Counted from the first letter of the stretch, positions 1-5,623 are shown. The stretch: DNA of 5,633 nucleotides from Candidatus Methanoplasma sp. (GCA_031261625.1 JAISJG010000001.1:1-5633); one strand, 5' to 3'. Translations and numbers: made by a program. Notes: generated by a model from the letters alone, not told the origin.

Positions 1-26
1 TTTTCTAACGCACTGGCTAGAGAAGA

Positions 27-102
27 TGGTGGGCCCGGCCGGATTTGAACCGGCGACCTCCGCCATGTCAAGGCGACGTCATAACCCCTAGACCACGAGC
101 CC
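27..102 (-). tRNA. tRNA-Val, anticodon GAC, CCA encoded
   Basis: Read on the minus strand, the gene folds into a full cloverleaf. The 7-bp acceptor stem GGGCUCG/CGGGCCC has one U-G pair. The D arm starts GUCU, with a U-U mismatch at its end. The anticodon stem is UCGCC/GGCGG and carries the loop UUGACAU, so the anticodon is GAC and the tRNA decodes GUC and GUU valine codons. The T arm is GCCGG/CCGGC with loop UUCAAAU. The discriminator base is A (position 30), as expected for valine, and CCA is encoded directly after it at 29-27. The body is 73 nt (30-102) and no intron is seen. Base pairing was checked by eye across all four stems. Confidence 0.97.
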
Positions 103-126
103 GGTGACCCTCGTATTCGCTAGTGG

Positions 127-134
127 TTATTATA
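127..134 (-). promoter_or_regulatory. TATA-like box of the tRNA-Val gene
   Basis: The minus strand reads TATAATAA, centred about 28 bases upstream of the tRNA 5' end. That is the normal archaeal TATA-to-start distance, so transcription would begin within a few bases of the mature 5' end. Identified by position and composition only. Confidence 0.6.
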
Positions 135-230
135 CCTTTCTGGAAATAAAATCCTTATTCCAGTATATCTGGCGGGTACTCACTTTCGGAAATCCGTGTA
201 CTTTCGGTGACCTCCCCCTATCTCCATTCA

Positions 231-238
231 TATACACT
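231..238 (+). promoter_or_regulatory. Candidate TATA box upstream of the orphan gene
   Basis: TATACACT lies in an AT-rich patch. A start about 26 bases downstream would fall near 260, leaving a leader of about 45 bases before the ATG at 306. Such a leader fits a gene that uses a Shine-Dalgarno site. The call is weak because the match is short. Otherwise I see no gene in the interval 135-305. Confidence 0.35.
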
Positions 239-305
239 TTCCGTAATGTTAAGCACAGGGATGCACGGAAGTTATCGGCAACGGTGATATGTGCGGGAAG
301 TTCAA

Positions 306-782
306 ATGACAGAAGGGCCGAGAACAGAAGGGAAATGGACCATAGTGCCGGGGGACATGACGGTCTCGATATACGCATACGATGATTCAGTGTGTCTGGA
401 CCTCGGGTACGAGATATCCTGTACGGGATCGTGCAGCGATGTCACCGGGAAGCCGGGACGCGCGCTTCAGACACACAGACCCAGGGATATCGACGAAGAG
501 GACCGCATCATATGCATGCGTCTCGGACGTGCATACACCGAAGACGTCCCGTTCAGGGCATCGTTCTTCGAGAAACTGGATTTCTTCCTGATAAGTGACG
601 ATCGGAATTATGCCAAATATCTATCCATCCTGTGGCCGAAGACCAAGATCACCTATGATAAATTAGCGGCCTGCTACATCATAGGACTTGATTCAAGGAA
701 GAACAGGTTAGAAGAGCAGATCTACTGCACCATAGAGGAAATGGTCAGTGCAAGGTTCAGCGGGGAGATAGTACTGGGCTGA
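306..782 (+). CDS. Hypothetical protein, 158 aa, unrecognised family
   Basis: I do not recognise this family. The ORF is intact and ends in TGA. I chose ATG 306 because GGGAAG at 295-300 sits 5 bases upstream. An in-frame GTG at 291 would add five residues, but its purine-rich GGTGAT is only 2 bases away. The product is soluble-looking, with no signal peptide or membrane helix. It has six cysteines, including a C-x3-C pair (C39, C43) after a beta-like N-terminal part with a V-x-L-x-L-type pattern. The C-terminal half is mixed alpha/beta, with aromatic-rich LDFFLI around 91-96 and a final amphipathic helix (LEEQIYCTIEEMVSA). The gene stands alone between the tRNA, transcribed the other way, and a gene-poor gap. 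Codon use looks like that of its neighbours, and its length and integrity favour a real gene. The cysteines could bind metal, but their spacing is not that of a known zinc motif. Confidence 0.75.
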   Translation: MTEGPRTEGKWTIVPGDMTVSIYAYDDSVCLDLGYEISCTGSCSDVTGKPGRALQTHRPRDIDEEDRIICMRLGRAYTEDVPFRASFFEKLDFFLISDDRNYAKYLSILWPKTKITYDKLAACYIIGLDSRKNRLEEQIYCTIEEMVSARFSGEIVLG

Positions 783-850
783 AAACGATTTAATCAAACG
801 ATTTAGCCGCACGCTCCTGTTTCGATCGCTCGAATGTCGTGGCACAATAG

Positions 851-1090
851 AACGAAACAGAGGGGCTATTTATAGACGCCGATCTGAACACAATAATCGC
901 GCATTTCGAACTTAAAAAAGATGACGGAATGACCGCCGCAGGCGGAATACTTCTTCACAACAAGCCTGACAGAGTGATTGCGGATTCACACATTAATGGC
1001 GAGATAAATGGCGAGATAAATGGCGAGATAAATGTCAGGGTAAATGTCAGGGTAGAATTTACAGCAAGTGTGCTGGGAAATCGAACATGA
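851..1090 (+). pseudogene. Probable remnant of a decayed ORF (possibly RecG/AlbA_2-like ATP-binding protein)
   Basis: One frame stays open from just after a TAG at 848-850 to a TGA at 1088-1090. It lacks a convincing start: the first ATG is at 929, which would give a 53-residue protein with no clear ribosome site. The translation includes the segments FIDADLNTIIAHFELKKDDG and MTAAGGILLHNKPDRVIADS, then a tetrapeptide repeat (NGEI x3, NVRV x2). The second segment resembles, from memory, the 'LTNAAVLLFGKDPQRFFP' region of AlbA_2/RecG-like putative transcriptional regulators. Those proteins often carry N-rich tetrapeptide repeats before a C-terminal winged helix. This resemblance is weak and unconfirmed. 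A TATA-like TATTTATA lies at 867-874. I read the stretch as a relic, but a small expressed ORF from 929 cannot be excluded. The rest of the gap (783-850 and 1091-1122) shows no gene. Confidence 0.4.
995..1054 (+). repeat. 12-base tandem repeat, 5 units in two variants
   Basis: Three exact copies of AATGGCGAGATA (995-1006, 1007-1018, 1019-1030) are followed directly by two exact copies of AATGTCAGGGTA (1031-1042, 1043-1054). The 12-base period keeps any frame open and encodes NGEI three times then NVRV twice in the relic frame. Perfect identity within each block suggests recent slippage or unequal crossover. There are no spacers, so it is not a CRISPR array. Confidence 0.95.
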
Positions 1091-1122
1091 ATATTGTGGA
1101 AACTGAAACAAAGAAACGATTC

Positions 1123-1130
1123 TTTTTAAT
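1123..1130 (+). promoter_or_regulatory. TATA-like box of kae1
   Basis: TTTTTAAT is centred about 27 bases upstream of ATG 1154, so the transcript would begin at or next to that ATG. This supports a leaderless mRNA and the choice of 1154 over the upstream in-frame GTG (1133) and ATG (1142), which would lie ahead of the transcription start. Confidence 0.55.
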
Positions 1131-1153
1131 CAGTGACCATAATGTGCCGTCAG

Positions 1154-2137
1154 ATGATAACACTCGGCATTGAGGGAACGGCACACACGCTCGGCGTAGG
1201 CGTCGTCGATTCGGAAAAGATAGTTCTTTCCAATGTTCTGGATATGTACAGGCCGCCCGAGGGCGGGCTTCATCCCAGAGAAGCGGCGAACCATCATGCC
1301 GAAGTAGTATCGTCGGTCATTGTCAAAGCTGTAGAAGAGGCAGGGATCACACTGAAAGATGTGGATCTCGTTTCATTCTCCATGGGTCCCGGATTGGGGC
1401 CGTGTCTCAGAGTGGCCGCAACCGCGGCCCGTTCGTTATCCGCGACTTTGGACATACCGATAATCGGTGTCAATCACTGTATCGCACACATCGAGATCGG
1501 CAATGCGACCACCGGTTGTACAGACCCGGTCCTTCTTTATGCATCGGGTGGCAACACCCAGGTGATAGCATATTCCGATGAAAGATACCGTATTTTCGGA
1601 GAGACCCAGGATGTCGGGATCGGTAATATGCTCGATAAACTCGGAAGAGAACTCGGCCTCGGATTCTATGCCGGTCCGACCATCGAGAAACTTGCCAAAG
1701 AGGGCGACAAACTTCTCGATCTTCCGTATTCCGTGAAAGGAATGGATATGGCGTTCTCCGGAATAATGACTGCGGCACTCACACTGAAAAGGAAGGGTCA
1801 GAGGATCGAGGATATCGCATTCTCGATTCAGGAGACCGCATTCGGGATGCTTGCCGAAGTCACAGAAAGGGCAATGGCCCACATCGGGAAGGACGAAGTG
1901 CTTCTCGGAGGAGGTGTCGCTCAGAACACCCGCCTGAGAGAGATGATACAGGCGATGGCGGAGGACCGCGGTGCGGAGATGTTCGTACCGGACCGCAGGC
2001 TCTGTATGGACAACGGCGCTATGATAGCATGGTTGGGCAACATAATGTACGCGTCCGGAATAAGAATGGAGATCGCCGATACCGGGATAAGGCAGAGATT
2101 CAGGACCGATGACGTAAGGGTCACTTGGCGCCACTGA
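1154..2137 (+). CDS. kae1: KEOPS complex tRNA t6A37 threonylcarbamoyltransferase Kae1
   Basis: Kae1 is the catalytic ASKHA-fold subunit of KEOPS. It transfers threonylcarbamoyl from threonylcarbamoyl-AMP to A37 of ANN-decoding tRNAs in the cytoplasm. The 327-residue product starts [18 protein letters not shown], the usual archaeal Kae1 N-terminus. It carries the metal-ligand motif NHCIAH (H108, H112), SGGNTQVI (131-138), the [14 protein letters not shown] block (149-162), FSGIMTAA (201-208), [13 protein letters not shown] (252-264) and the [10 protein letters not shown] block with ligand D286. ATG 1154 fits the family start and lies about 27 bases after a TATA-like box, with no Shine-Dalgarno, so it is probably leaderless. 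In many Euryarchaeota Kae1 is fused to the kinase Bud32. Here the protein stops right after [11 protein letters not shown], where the linker would begin. The following DNA is the 3' end of the convergent DHH gene, so the stop is genuine and Bud32 must be encoded elsewhere. The last 17 bases overlap that gene. Confidence 0.96.
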   Translation: MITLGIEGTAHTLGVGVVDSEKIVLSNVLDMYRPPEGGLHPREAANHHAEVVSSVIVKAVEEAGITLKDVDLVSFSMGPGLGPCLRVAATAARSLSATLDIPIIGVNHCIAHIEIGNATTGCTDPVLLYASGGNTQVIAYSDERYRIFGETQDVGIGNMLDKLGRELGLGFYAGPTIEKLAKEGDKLLDLPYSVKGMDMAFSGIMTAALTLKRKGQRIEDIAFSIQETAFGMLAEVTERAMAHIGKDEVLLGGGVAQNTRLREMIQAMAEDRGAEMFVPDRRLCMDNGAMIAWLGNIMYASGIRMEIADTGIRQRFRTDDVRVTWRH

Positions 2138-3467
2138 GCTGTTCGGCAATTATTTTATCGAGATTGGAAAGGAATTCTTCCGATCTTTCCGTGGGACAGG
2201 ATCCTCCGCTTGCGATCTTGTGGCCGCCGCCGGTCCCGCCTACCGATTCGCAAGCCGATTTCAATGCGATCGAGAGATCAATCCCTTTCTCAAGCTGCCC
2301 CCACATCCCTCTCGATGATATCTTCGCTATGCTGTCGTAACGGTTGATACCGATCGTAGGTTTGGCGGGATCTCCCATGAACTGCATCGCGATACCGCAT
2401 AAGATACCCGTGAATCCGGATGCGGAACTGTCGAACCACTGAATATGTTCAAGCTGAGTCAATCCTACGGCCTCAAGTGCCAGTACTCCTTCGACGACCT
2501 GTTTTCTGTATTCGTCATCGATCGTTTCGGCCTGTTTCAGACTGTTCTTGTCACCCATTCCTGCAGCGACACCGATACCGCCCAATCCCATGCGGCCGCA
2601 GCCGTTCAGAATCGAGGAGAACGTCTCCGCGTCTAACTTCCACGAAGGAAGATAATATCTTGTGCGGGAGACTTCGAACATGGTCTGTACGGATACTTTC
2701 TGACCTGTGAGTTTAAGTGCGATGAGCGAGGACAGTCTCTGTTTCTCTTCTTCGGAGAGGTCCTCGGCATTCCTGTCGTGCGGTACTTTCGCATCATCCA
2801 GGAGTTTCGTTACACCTTCCTTGTTCCCGCTCACACCTCTGATGTACGGATCCGTCGTAAGGAACAGCTCCTCCGACAGTTTCCTCGGCGGTATCAGAGA
2901 GCCGTCCGAGACCACGATGAAGCCTTTTTTCTTTCCTTCCTCGAACAGGTATGCGTTAAGACCCAGCAATCCGTTTATGTGCTGTCTGTCCCCCGCTATT
3001 CCCGCGAATGCGACCTGGACGAGATCCCAGTTCTTCTCATCTAGCGTGATAGCGAAAAGGAATGCCATAGTAGCACCGCACCCGGATGTCATGCCGTCGA
3101 TACCGTACAGGTGGGGGTTGGCATAGCATATCCTTTCTGCTTGTTCGTAAATGGTGTGATGATCGAGTATCACCACATCGACGGTCAGTTCATCGAACTG
3201 TTTTATGTACGATGCTCCGAGGTCCGTGACGACCACGCATTCCGCGTTGGAATTGCGGATGATATCCATGTTGTGGTCGTTCAGCGATGTGAACAGTGTC
3301 ACTTTGAATTCTTTACCGGCCCTGAAAAGCGCTTTGGCGACAACGGCCGCGGCAGATATGCCGTCCGCATCGTAATGTGAGAACACATGAATAAAATCAT
3401 GACCACGGACGATCTCCGCGGCATGAGATAAAGTTGTAAGTAGTTTAGAGGGGACGGAACCGTCCAT
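2121..3467 (-). CDS. Archaeal RecJ-like DHH/DHHA1 family phosphoesterase (nuclease)
   Basis: A 448-residue DHH-superfamily protein, the archaeal RecJ-like/GAN branch. These are metal-dependent 5'-3' or 3'-5' exonucleases on ssDNA or RNA, and some associate with the GINS-CMG replication helicase. Motifs in order are [11 protein letters not shown] (30-40, D33/D35), VVTDLG with D82, the signature LDHH (101-104), SGCGAT (128-133), AGIAGDR with D160, and a C-terminal DHHA1 substrate-binding motif [13 protein letters not shown] (410-422). All catalytic aspartates and histidines are present, so it should be active. The start ATG has GAGG at 3476-3473, 5 bases upstream and overlapping the uS15 stop codon. 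With a 7-base gap to uS15, the two are surely co-transcribed and probably translationally coupled. A DHH nuclease beside the uS15 gene is, from memory, a recurring archaeal arrangement. Substrate (DNA or RNA) and polarity cannot be told from sequence. Confidence 0.93.
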   Translation of the reverse strand: MDGSVPSKLLTTLSHAAEIVRGHDFIHVFSHYDADGISAAAVVAKALFRAGKEFKVTLFTSLNDHNMDIIRNSNAECVVVTDLGASYIKQFDELTVDVVILDHHTIYEQAERICYANPHLYGIDGMTSGCGATMAFLFAITLDEKNWDLVQVAFAGIAGDRQHINGLLGLNAYLFEEGKKKGFIVVSDGSLIPPRKLSEELFLTTDPYIRGVSGNKEGVTKLLDDAKVPHDRNAEDLSEEEKQRLSSLIALKLTGQKVSVQTMFEVSRTRYYLPSWKLDAETFSSILNGCGRMGLGGIGVAAGMGDKNSLKQAETIDDEYRKQVVEGVLALEAVGLTQLEHIQWFDSSASGFTGILCGIAMQFMGDPAKPTIGINRYDSIAKISSRGMWGQLEKGIDLSIALKSACESVGGTGGGHKIASGGSCPTERSEEFLSNLDKIIAEQLSGAK

Positions 3468-3474
3468 GCTGTCC

Positions 3475-3930
3475 TCACTTGAGCAAAAGCTCTGCGTTGG
3501 TAAGTGAATACTTCCACGTTGTGGGGAGAACGCCGTTCCTCTTGTAGTAGCGTTCCAGTCTTCTGATCCTTGCTTCGATAAGGTTCAGACCTCTCTCGTT
3601 CGAGACATCTCCTCTGTTCGACTTTACGTGAACGTTGAGGGAGATAGCCCTCCTGATAAGGTTGGTGAGGTCTTCCGGAAGCGCGGATGCGACTCCTTTC
3701 TCCTCCATGATCTTGGTGATGGACTTTCCCGTTGCGAGTTTAACGTTAGGGATTCCATACTGATCTCTGAGAACAAGTCCGATGTAGGCGGATACGTATC
3801 CGTCTTTTGCGTACTTTACGATGAGGTCCTCTATCTCGGTGGCGTTGAGAGGAACCCATGCGGGATTCTCGGATATCATGGGGCGGCTGGAACCAGACTG
3901 ACCCTTTCTTCTTGCGTGCATTCTTGCCAT
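3475..3930 (-). CDS. rps15: 30S ribosomal protein uS15 (archaeal S15, eukaryotic S13 homologue)
   Basis: A 151-residue uS15, a small-subunit protein that binds the central domain of 16S rRNA. The length matches archaeal and eukaryotic forms, which carry an N-terminal extension missing from the roughly 89-residue bacterial protein. The extension begins MARMHARRKGQSGSSRP, as in archaeal members, and continues with WVPLNATEIEDLIVKYAKDG and the SAYIGLVLRDQYGIP segment. The conserved S15 core follows: LIRRAISLNVHV, then LIEARIRRLERYYKR at about 117-131 and LPTTWKY. GGAG at 3940-3943 is 9 bases upstream of the ATG. The gene lies 81 bases after the Nudix stop and 7 bases before the DHH nuclease start. 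Confidence 0.98.
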   Translation of the reverse strand: MARMHARRKGQSGSSRPMISENPAWVPLNATEIEDLIVKYAKDGYVSAYIGLVLRDQYGIPNVKLATGKSITKIMEEKGVASALPEDLTNLIRRAISLNVHVKSNRGDVSNERGLNLIEARIRRLERYYKRNGVLPTTWKYSLTNAELLLK

Positions 3931-3947
3931 ACTTTGATTCTCCGATC

Positions 3948-3954
3948 ATATATA
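3948..3954 (-). promoter_or_regulatory. TATATAT element close to the uS15 start
   Basis: The minus strand reads TATATAT, centred 21 bases upstream of the uS15 ATG. That is slightly short for a leaderless start, and a transcript from it would begin inside the first codons, losing both the ATG and the GGAG site. The upstream box at 3989-3996 therefore looks the better candidate. Confidence 0.3.
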
Positions 3955-3988
3955 GGCGGCGAGGCTTGACACTTCAATCAGGAAGGAG

Positions 3989-3996
3989 TATTAAAA
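3989..3996 (-). promoter_or_regulatory. Candidate promoter for the uS15-DHH pair
   Basis: The minus strand reads TTTTAATA between the Nudix stop and uS15. A start about 26 bases on (near 3966) would give a leader of about 36 bases containing the GGAG site at 3940-3943. The T-run could instead be a weak terminator for the Nudix gene, and the two roles can coexist. Confidence 0.4.
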
Positions 3997-4011
3997 GATT
4001 CACCATCGATT

Positions 4012-4374
4012 TTACCCTTTTTTATTTATGGCGGACCTTGCCCAAGGGATCACTTCCTCGTATTCGGAGCGTTCGAAGGCAAGGTCTTCGGGGATCTCCG
4101 AGAACAATTCCGATGTCATTTCGAAAGTATCGTTCACTTTTCCCAGTAACTTTCCGGCACATACGTCGCAGGACCCCAGATCGCGCATCTCCACGATCTC
4201 CACGGAAAATCCCGATTCTTCCTCGTATTCGCGTTTTGCGGCCTCCTAAGGGGCTTCACCGGGTTCTATCTTACCGCCGGGCATCTCCCAGCCGTTTCTT
4301 TTCCTGTTGTAGACCATCAGGAATTCGTTTCCTTTGAATGCTATGGTGTATATCGTTCTCTGTTCAGTGGTCAA
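4012..4374 (-). CDS. Nudix hydrolase with in-frame TAG at codon 43 (recoded or recent nonsense)
   Basis: A single frame runs 120 codons from TTG 4374 to TAA 4014-4012, interrupted only by TAG at codon 43 (4248-4246). The translation starts TTEQRTIYTIAFKGNEF and contains GWEMPGGKIEPGEAP before the TAG and EAAKREYEEESGF after it. Together these make a perfect Nudix box GX5EX7REUXEEXGU at residues 34-56, with the TAG at one of the seven variable positions. Nudix enzymes hydrolyse nucleoside diphosphates linked to other moieties using the REXXEE glutamates to bind Mg2+. The tail (PEDLAFERSEYEEVIPWAR) fits the end of a MutT/YtkD-like domain, and the length is normal. A C-x2-C pair (C69, C72) is unusual. 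The start is TTG: TGA and TAG precede it in frame, and GAGATGAT lies 5 bases upstream. It overlaps fibrillarin by 11 bases. With TAG as stop, only 42 residues and a fragment lacking most of the box would be made. A CAG or GAG to TAG change would explain it as a pseudogene; read-through as pyrrolysine would make it functional. Confidence 0.75.
4246..4248 (-). other. In-frame amber (TAG) codon inside the Nudix box
   Basis: CTA on the plus strand is TAG in the Nudix frame, flanked by proline (CCT) and glutamate (GAG). Family members usually have a helix-tolerant residue such as E, Q, S or D at this variable position. The reading frame is conserved on both sides with no other lesion. Confidence 0.9.
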
Positions 4375-5020
4375 ATACTATCATCTCGTGTGCGTGCTCG
4401 AACGGCTCCAACTCTAATGCTGACAGGATATTAAATCCTCTGTCCGTGAGCCGTCCTTCGGAGGAACGGAACACCTCGGCGGGATCGGCGGTGACATCCT
4501 CCGAGCGCGCTTTGATCGCGATCATGCCGCTTTTTGCGTTGAAAGTCTCGATATTATCGGCGATTATGTCGACCTGACGTTTCTGTGCCACGTCCGAATA
4601 GACCACGTCCACCTCCCCTATGGCGAAACTGTATCCTGCGGGGTTCAGCGCGTCGCCCAGGATCGGGATCATGTTCGGCCTTCCGGTGCATGTGTTCACC
4701 AGGTCGCGGAACATGCGCGGGGCGAATTCGACGCAGTATATTTTTCCGTTTGTGACAATGTCTGAAATATGGGAAGCCGTCGTCCCGCTGGATGCTCCCA
4801 GATACAGTACATTGCTGTTTTTTCTTATCGGGAAGTTCCTCCCTCCGGCCTTGAGGTATGCCGCAAGTTTGCTGCGGTTCGGGTTCCATTCCCTGTATTC
4901 GATGTCGTCTGTCCTGACAAGCCGTTCCCCATATATCCTCACACCCGGATTGATGGATGGGGTGTACAGCTTGCTGTTCTCTGTGAACACAGACCCCCCG
5001 GTGTTCGCAAACGGCTCCAT
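4364..5020 (-). CDS. flpA: Fibrillarin, C/D box RNA-guided 2'-O-methyltransferase
   Basis: A 218-residue archaeal fibrillarin, lacking the GAR domain of eukaryotic forms. It is the SAM-dependent methyltransferase of C/D box sRNPs, which with Nop5, L7Ae and a guide RNA methylates ribose 2'-OH in rRNA and tRNA. The N-terminal domain includes VRIYGERLV and YREWNPNRSKLAAYL (42-56). The Rossmann part has SAM motif VLYLGASSGTTASHISDIV (71-89), the acidic E98 in YCVEFAPR, GDA (122-124), DVVYSDVAQ with D143, and IAIKARSED with K170, followed by LEPFEHAH near the end. These are the family landmarks. ATG 5020 lies about 26 bases after a palindromic TATA box, with no Shine-Dalgarno, so the mRNA is probably leaderless. 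Its usual partner gene nop5, often adjacent in archaea, is not next to it here: the upstream neighbour is a divergent membrane protein. The stop codon lies inside the start of the Nudix gene, so the two are likely translationally coupled. Confidence 0.96.
   Translation of the reverse strand: MEPFANTGGSVFTENSKLYTPSINPGVRIYGERLVRTDDIEYREWNPNRSKLAAYLKAGGRNFPIRKNSNVLYLGASSGTTASHISDIVTNGKIYCVEFAPRMFRDLVNTCTGRPNMIPILGDALNPAGYSFAIGEVDVVYSDVAQKRQVDIIADNIETFNAKSGMIAIKARSEDVTADPAEVFRSSEGRLTDRGFNILSALELEPFEHAHEMIVFDH
4380..4387 (-). promoter_or_regulatory. Shine-Dalgarno site that fixes the Nudix TTG start
   Basis: GAGATGAT differs at one base from the consensus GAGGTGAT and lies 5 bases before TTG 4374, within the 3' end of the fibrillarin gene. 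In-frame TGA and TAG codons just upstream exclude an earlier start. Confidence 0.55.
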
Positions 5021-5040
5021 GATTTGGTATTTTCATAGGA

Positions 5041-5050
5041 GTTTATAAAG
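5041..5050 (-). promoter_or_regulatory. TATA box of the fibrillarin-Nudix pair
   Basis: The minus strand reads CTTTATAAAC, centred about 26 bases before ATG 5020, which fits leaderless transcription. The core TTTATAAA is a perfect palindrome, so it could also fire to the right, toward 5071, ahead of the membrane gene. That gene has its own better-placed box at 5104-5111. Confidence 0.65.
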
Positions 5051-5064
5051 AAGATTATCTCGGT

Positions 5065-5082
5065 GTCCGTCAATCAACGGAC
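5065..5082. other. Perfect 6-bp inverted repeat between divergent promoters
   Basis: GTCCGT and ACGGAC are exact inverted repeats around the 6-base loop CAATCA, extendable by one wobble pair. It lies between the fibrillarin TATA box and that of the membrane protein. It could be an operator for a dimeric regulator or a small hairpin; one copy of this size may also be chance. Confidence 0.4.
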
Positions 5083-5103
5083 GGCCTGGCACACTCTGTC
5101 TCC

Positions 5104-5111
5104 TATTAATA
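5104..5111 (+). promoter_or_regulatory. TATA-like box of the membrane protein gene
   Basis: TATTAATA is centred about 27 bases upstream of ATG 5135, the same spacing as for kae1 and fibrillarin. It supports a leaderless start at 5135 rather than the upstream in-frame GTG at 5063. Confidence 0.5.
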
Positions 5112-5134
5112 CGATATACAGCGATACACAGACG

Positions 5135-5623
5135 ATGTCCGAATCAATCCGTGTACAGCTATTGTTTTCGTTGATGATCGTCATAGGTTCGATAGTCGGT
5201 ATCGCAAGTGTGTTCACCGTATGGTTCGCCGGGGATCTGTCGATATTCAACATGCAGTATACGGGATGGGAGATGTCCGGTAGTCCCGATGCGGATTACT
5301 ACAAGTGGATGCCTCTGATCGTTCTTGTGTCGTCAGTGGCCGCACTTGCTTCCGGTATACTGTCGTTTTTCAGGAAGAGAGAGGGCGGGATCATTGCATC
5401 CCTTCTCGGTGCCGTTATCCTGTTGGCTGTTCTCGCATACGTACTGTATTCATCGACCTTGCTGTATCTTCCGGATATGGCCGTGACCGCCGTATCGCCG
5501 ATGTGGCTCTATGAATATGCAGGCATTGGGATTTGGCTGGTTATTGTTGCAGCTATACTGCTGATCGTAGGCGGATCACTGCTTGCAGTGGCAGAAGGTA
5601 AGGCGGAACGCAGTGCGGAGTAA
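5135..5623 (+). CDS. Hypothetical four-helix membrane protein, 162 aa
   Basis: I do not recognise the family. The product has four clear hydrophobic segments at about 9-31, 59-79, 85-107 and 129-153. Positive charges at R6, the RKR cluster (80-82) between helices 2 and 3, and K156/R159 at the end place both termini and the short 2-3 loop in the cytoplasm. Loops 32-58 (rich in aromatic and acidic residues, with YTGWEMSG and DADYYKWMP) and 108-128 would face outside. No catalytic or transport motif is evident, and small four-helix proteins of this layout are common in methanogens and related archaea. An in-frame GTG at 5063 would add 24 polar residues. I prefer ATG 5135 because a TATA-like box precedes it at the leaderless distance and the upstream part contains a hairpin. 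The gene is complete and ends in TAA. Divergent from fibrillarin, it need not share its function. Confidence 0.8.
   Translation: MSESIRVQLLFSLMIVIGSIVGIASVFTVWFAGDLSIFNMQYTGWEMSGSPDADYYKWMPLIVLVSSVAALASGILSFFRKREGGIIASLLGAVILLAVLAYVLYSSTLLYLPDMAVTAVSPMWLYEYAGIGIWLVIVAAILLIVGGSLLAVAEGKAERSAE

Noticed and set aside
1..26. A terminator after the tRNA gene.
   Set aside because: On the minus strand this stretch ends in an A-run rather than a T-run, and no hairpin was found; the signal may lie outside the window.
848..850. A TAG just upstream of the relic frame, which could be read as a second recoded amber codon.
   Set aside because: The frame upstream reaches only to TAA 791-793, has no start but a GTG at 839 and shows no family match, so there is no reason to think it is translated.
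995..1054. Repeats as a CRISPR array or iteron origin.
   Set aside because: Units are 12 bases, directly adjacent, without spacers, and in frame with a coding-like sequence; there are no cas or replication genes nearby.
1436..2149. A 237-codon open frame on the minus strand across kae1.
   Set aside because: It is antisense to a gene with strong family motifs, rich in C, H and S with no domain, and arises from the codon pattern of kae1.
2707..3126. A 139-codon plus-strand open frame opposite the DHH gene.
   Set aside because: It is the shadow of a conserved nuclease whose catalytic motifs lie on the minus strand.
4554..5036. A 160-codon minus-strand frame within fibrillarin.
   Set aside because: It overlaps fibrillarin out of frame, and its H/R/P-rich composition is typical of a frame-shifted shadow.
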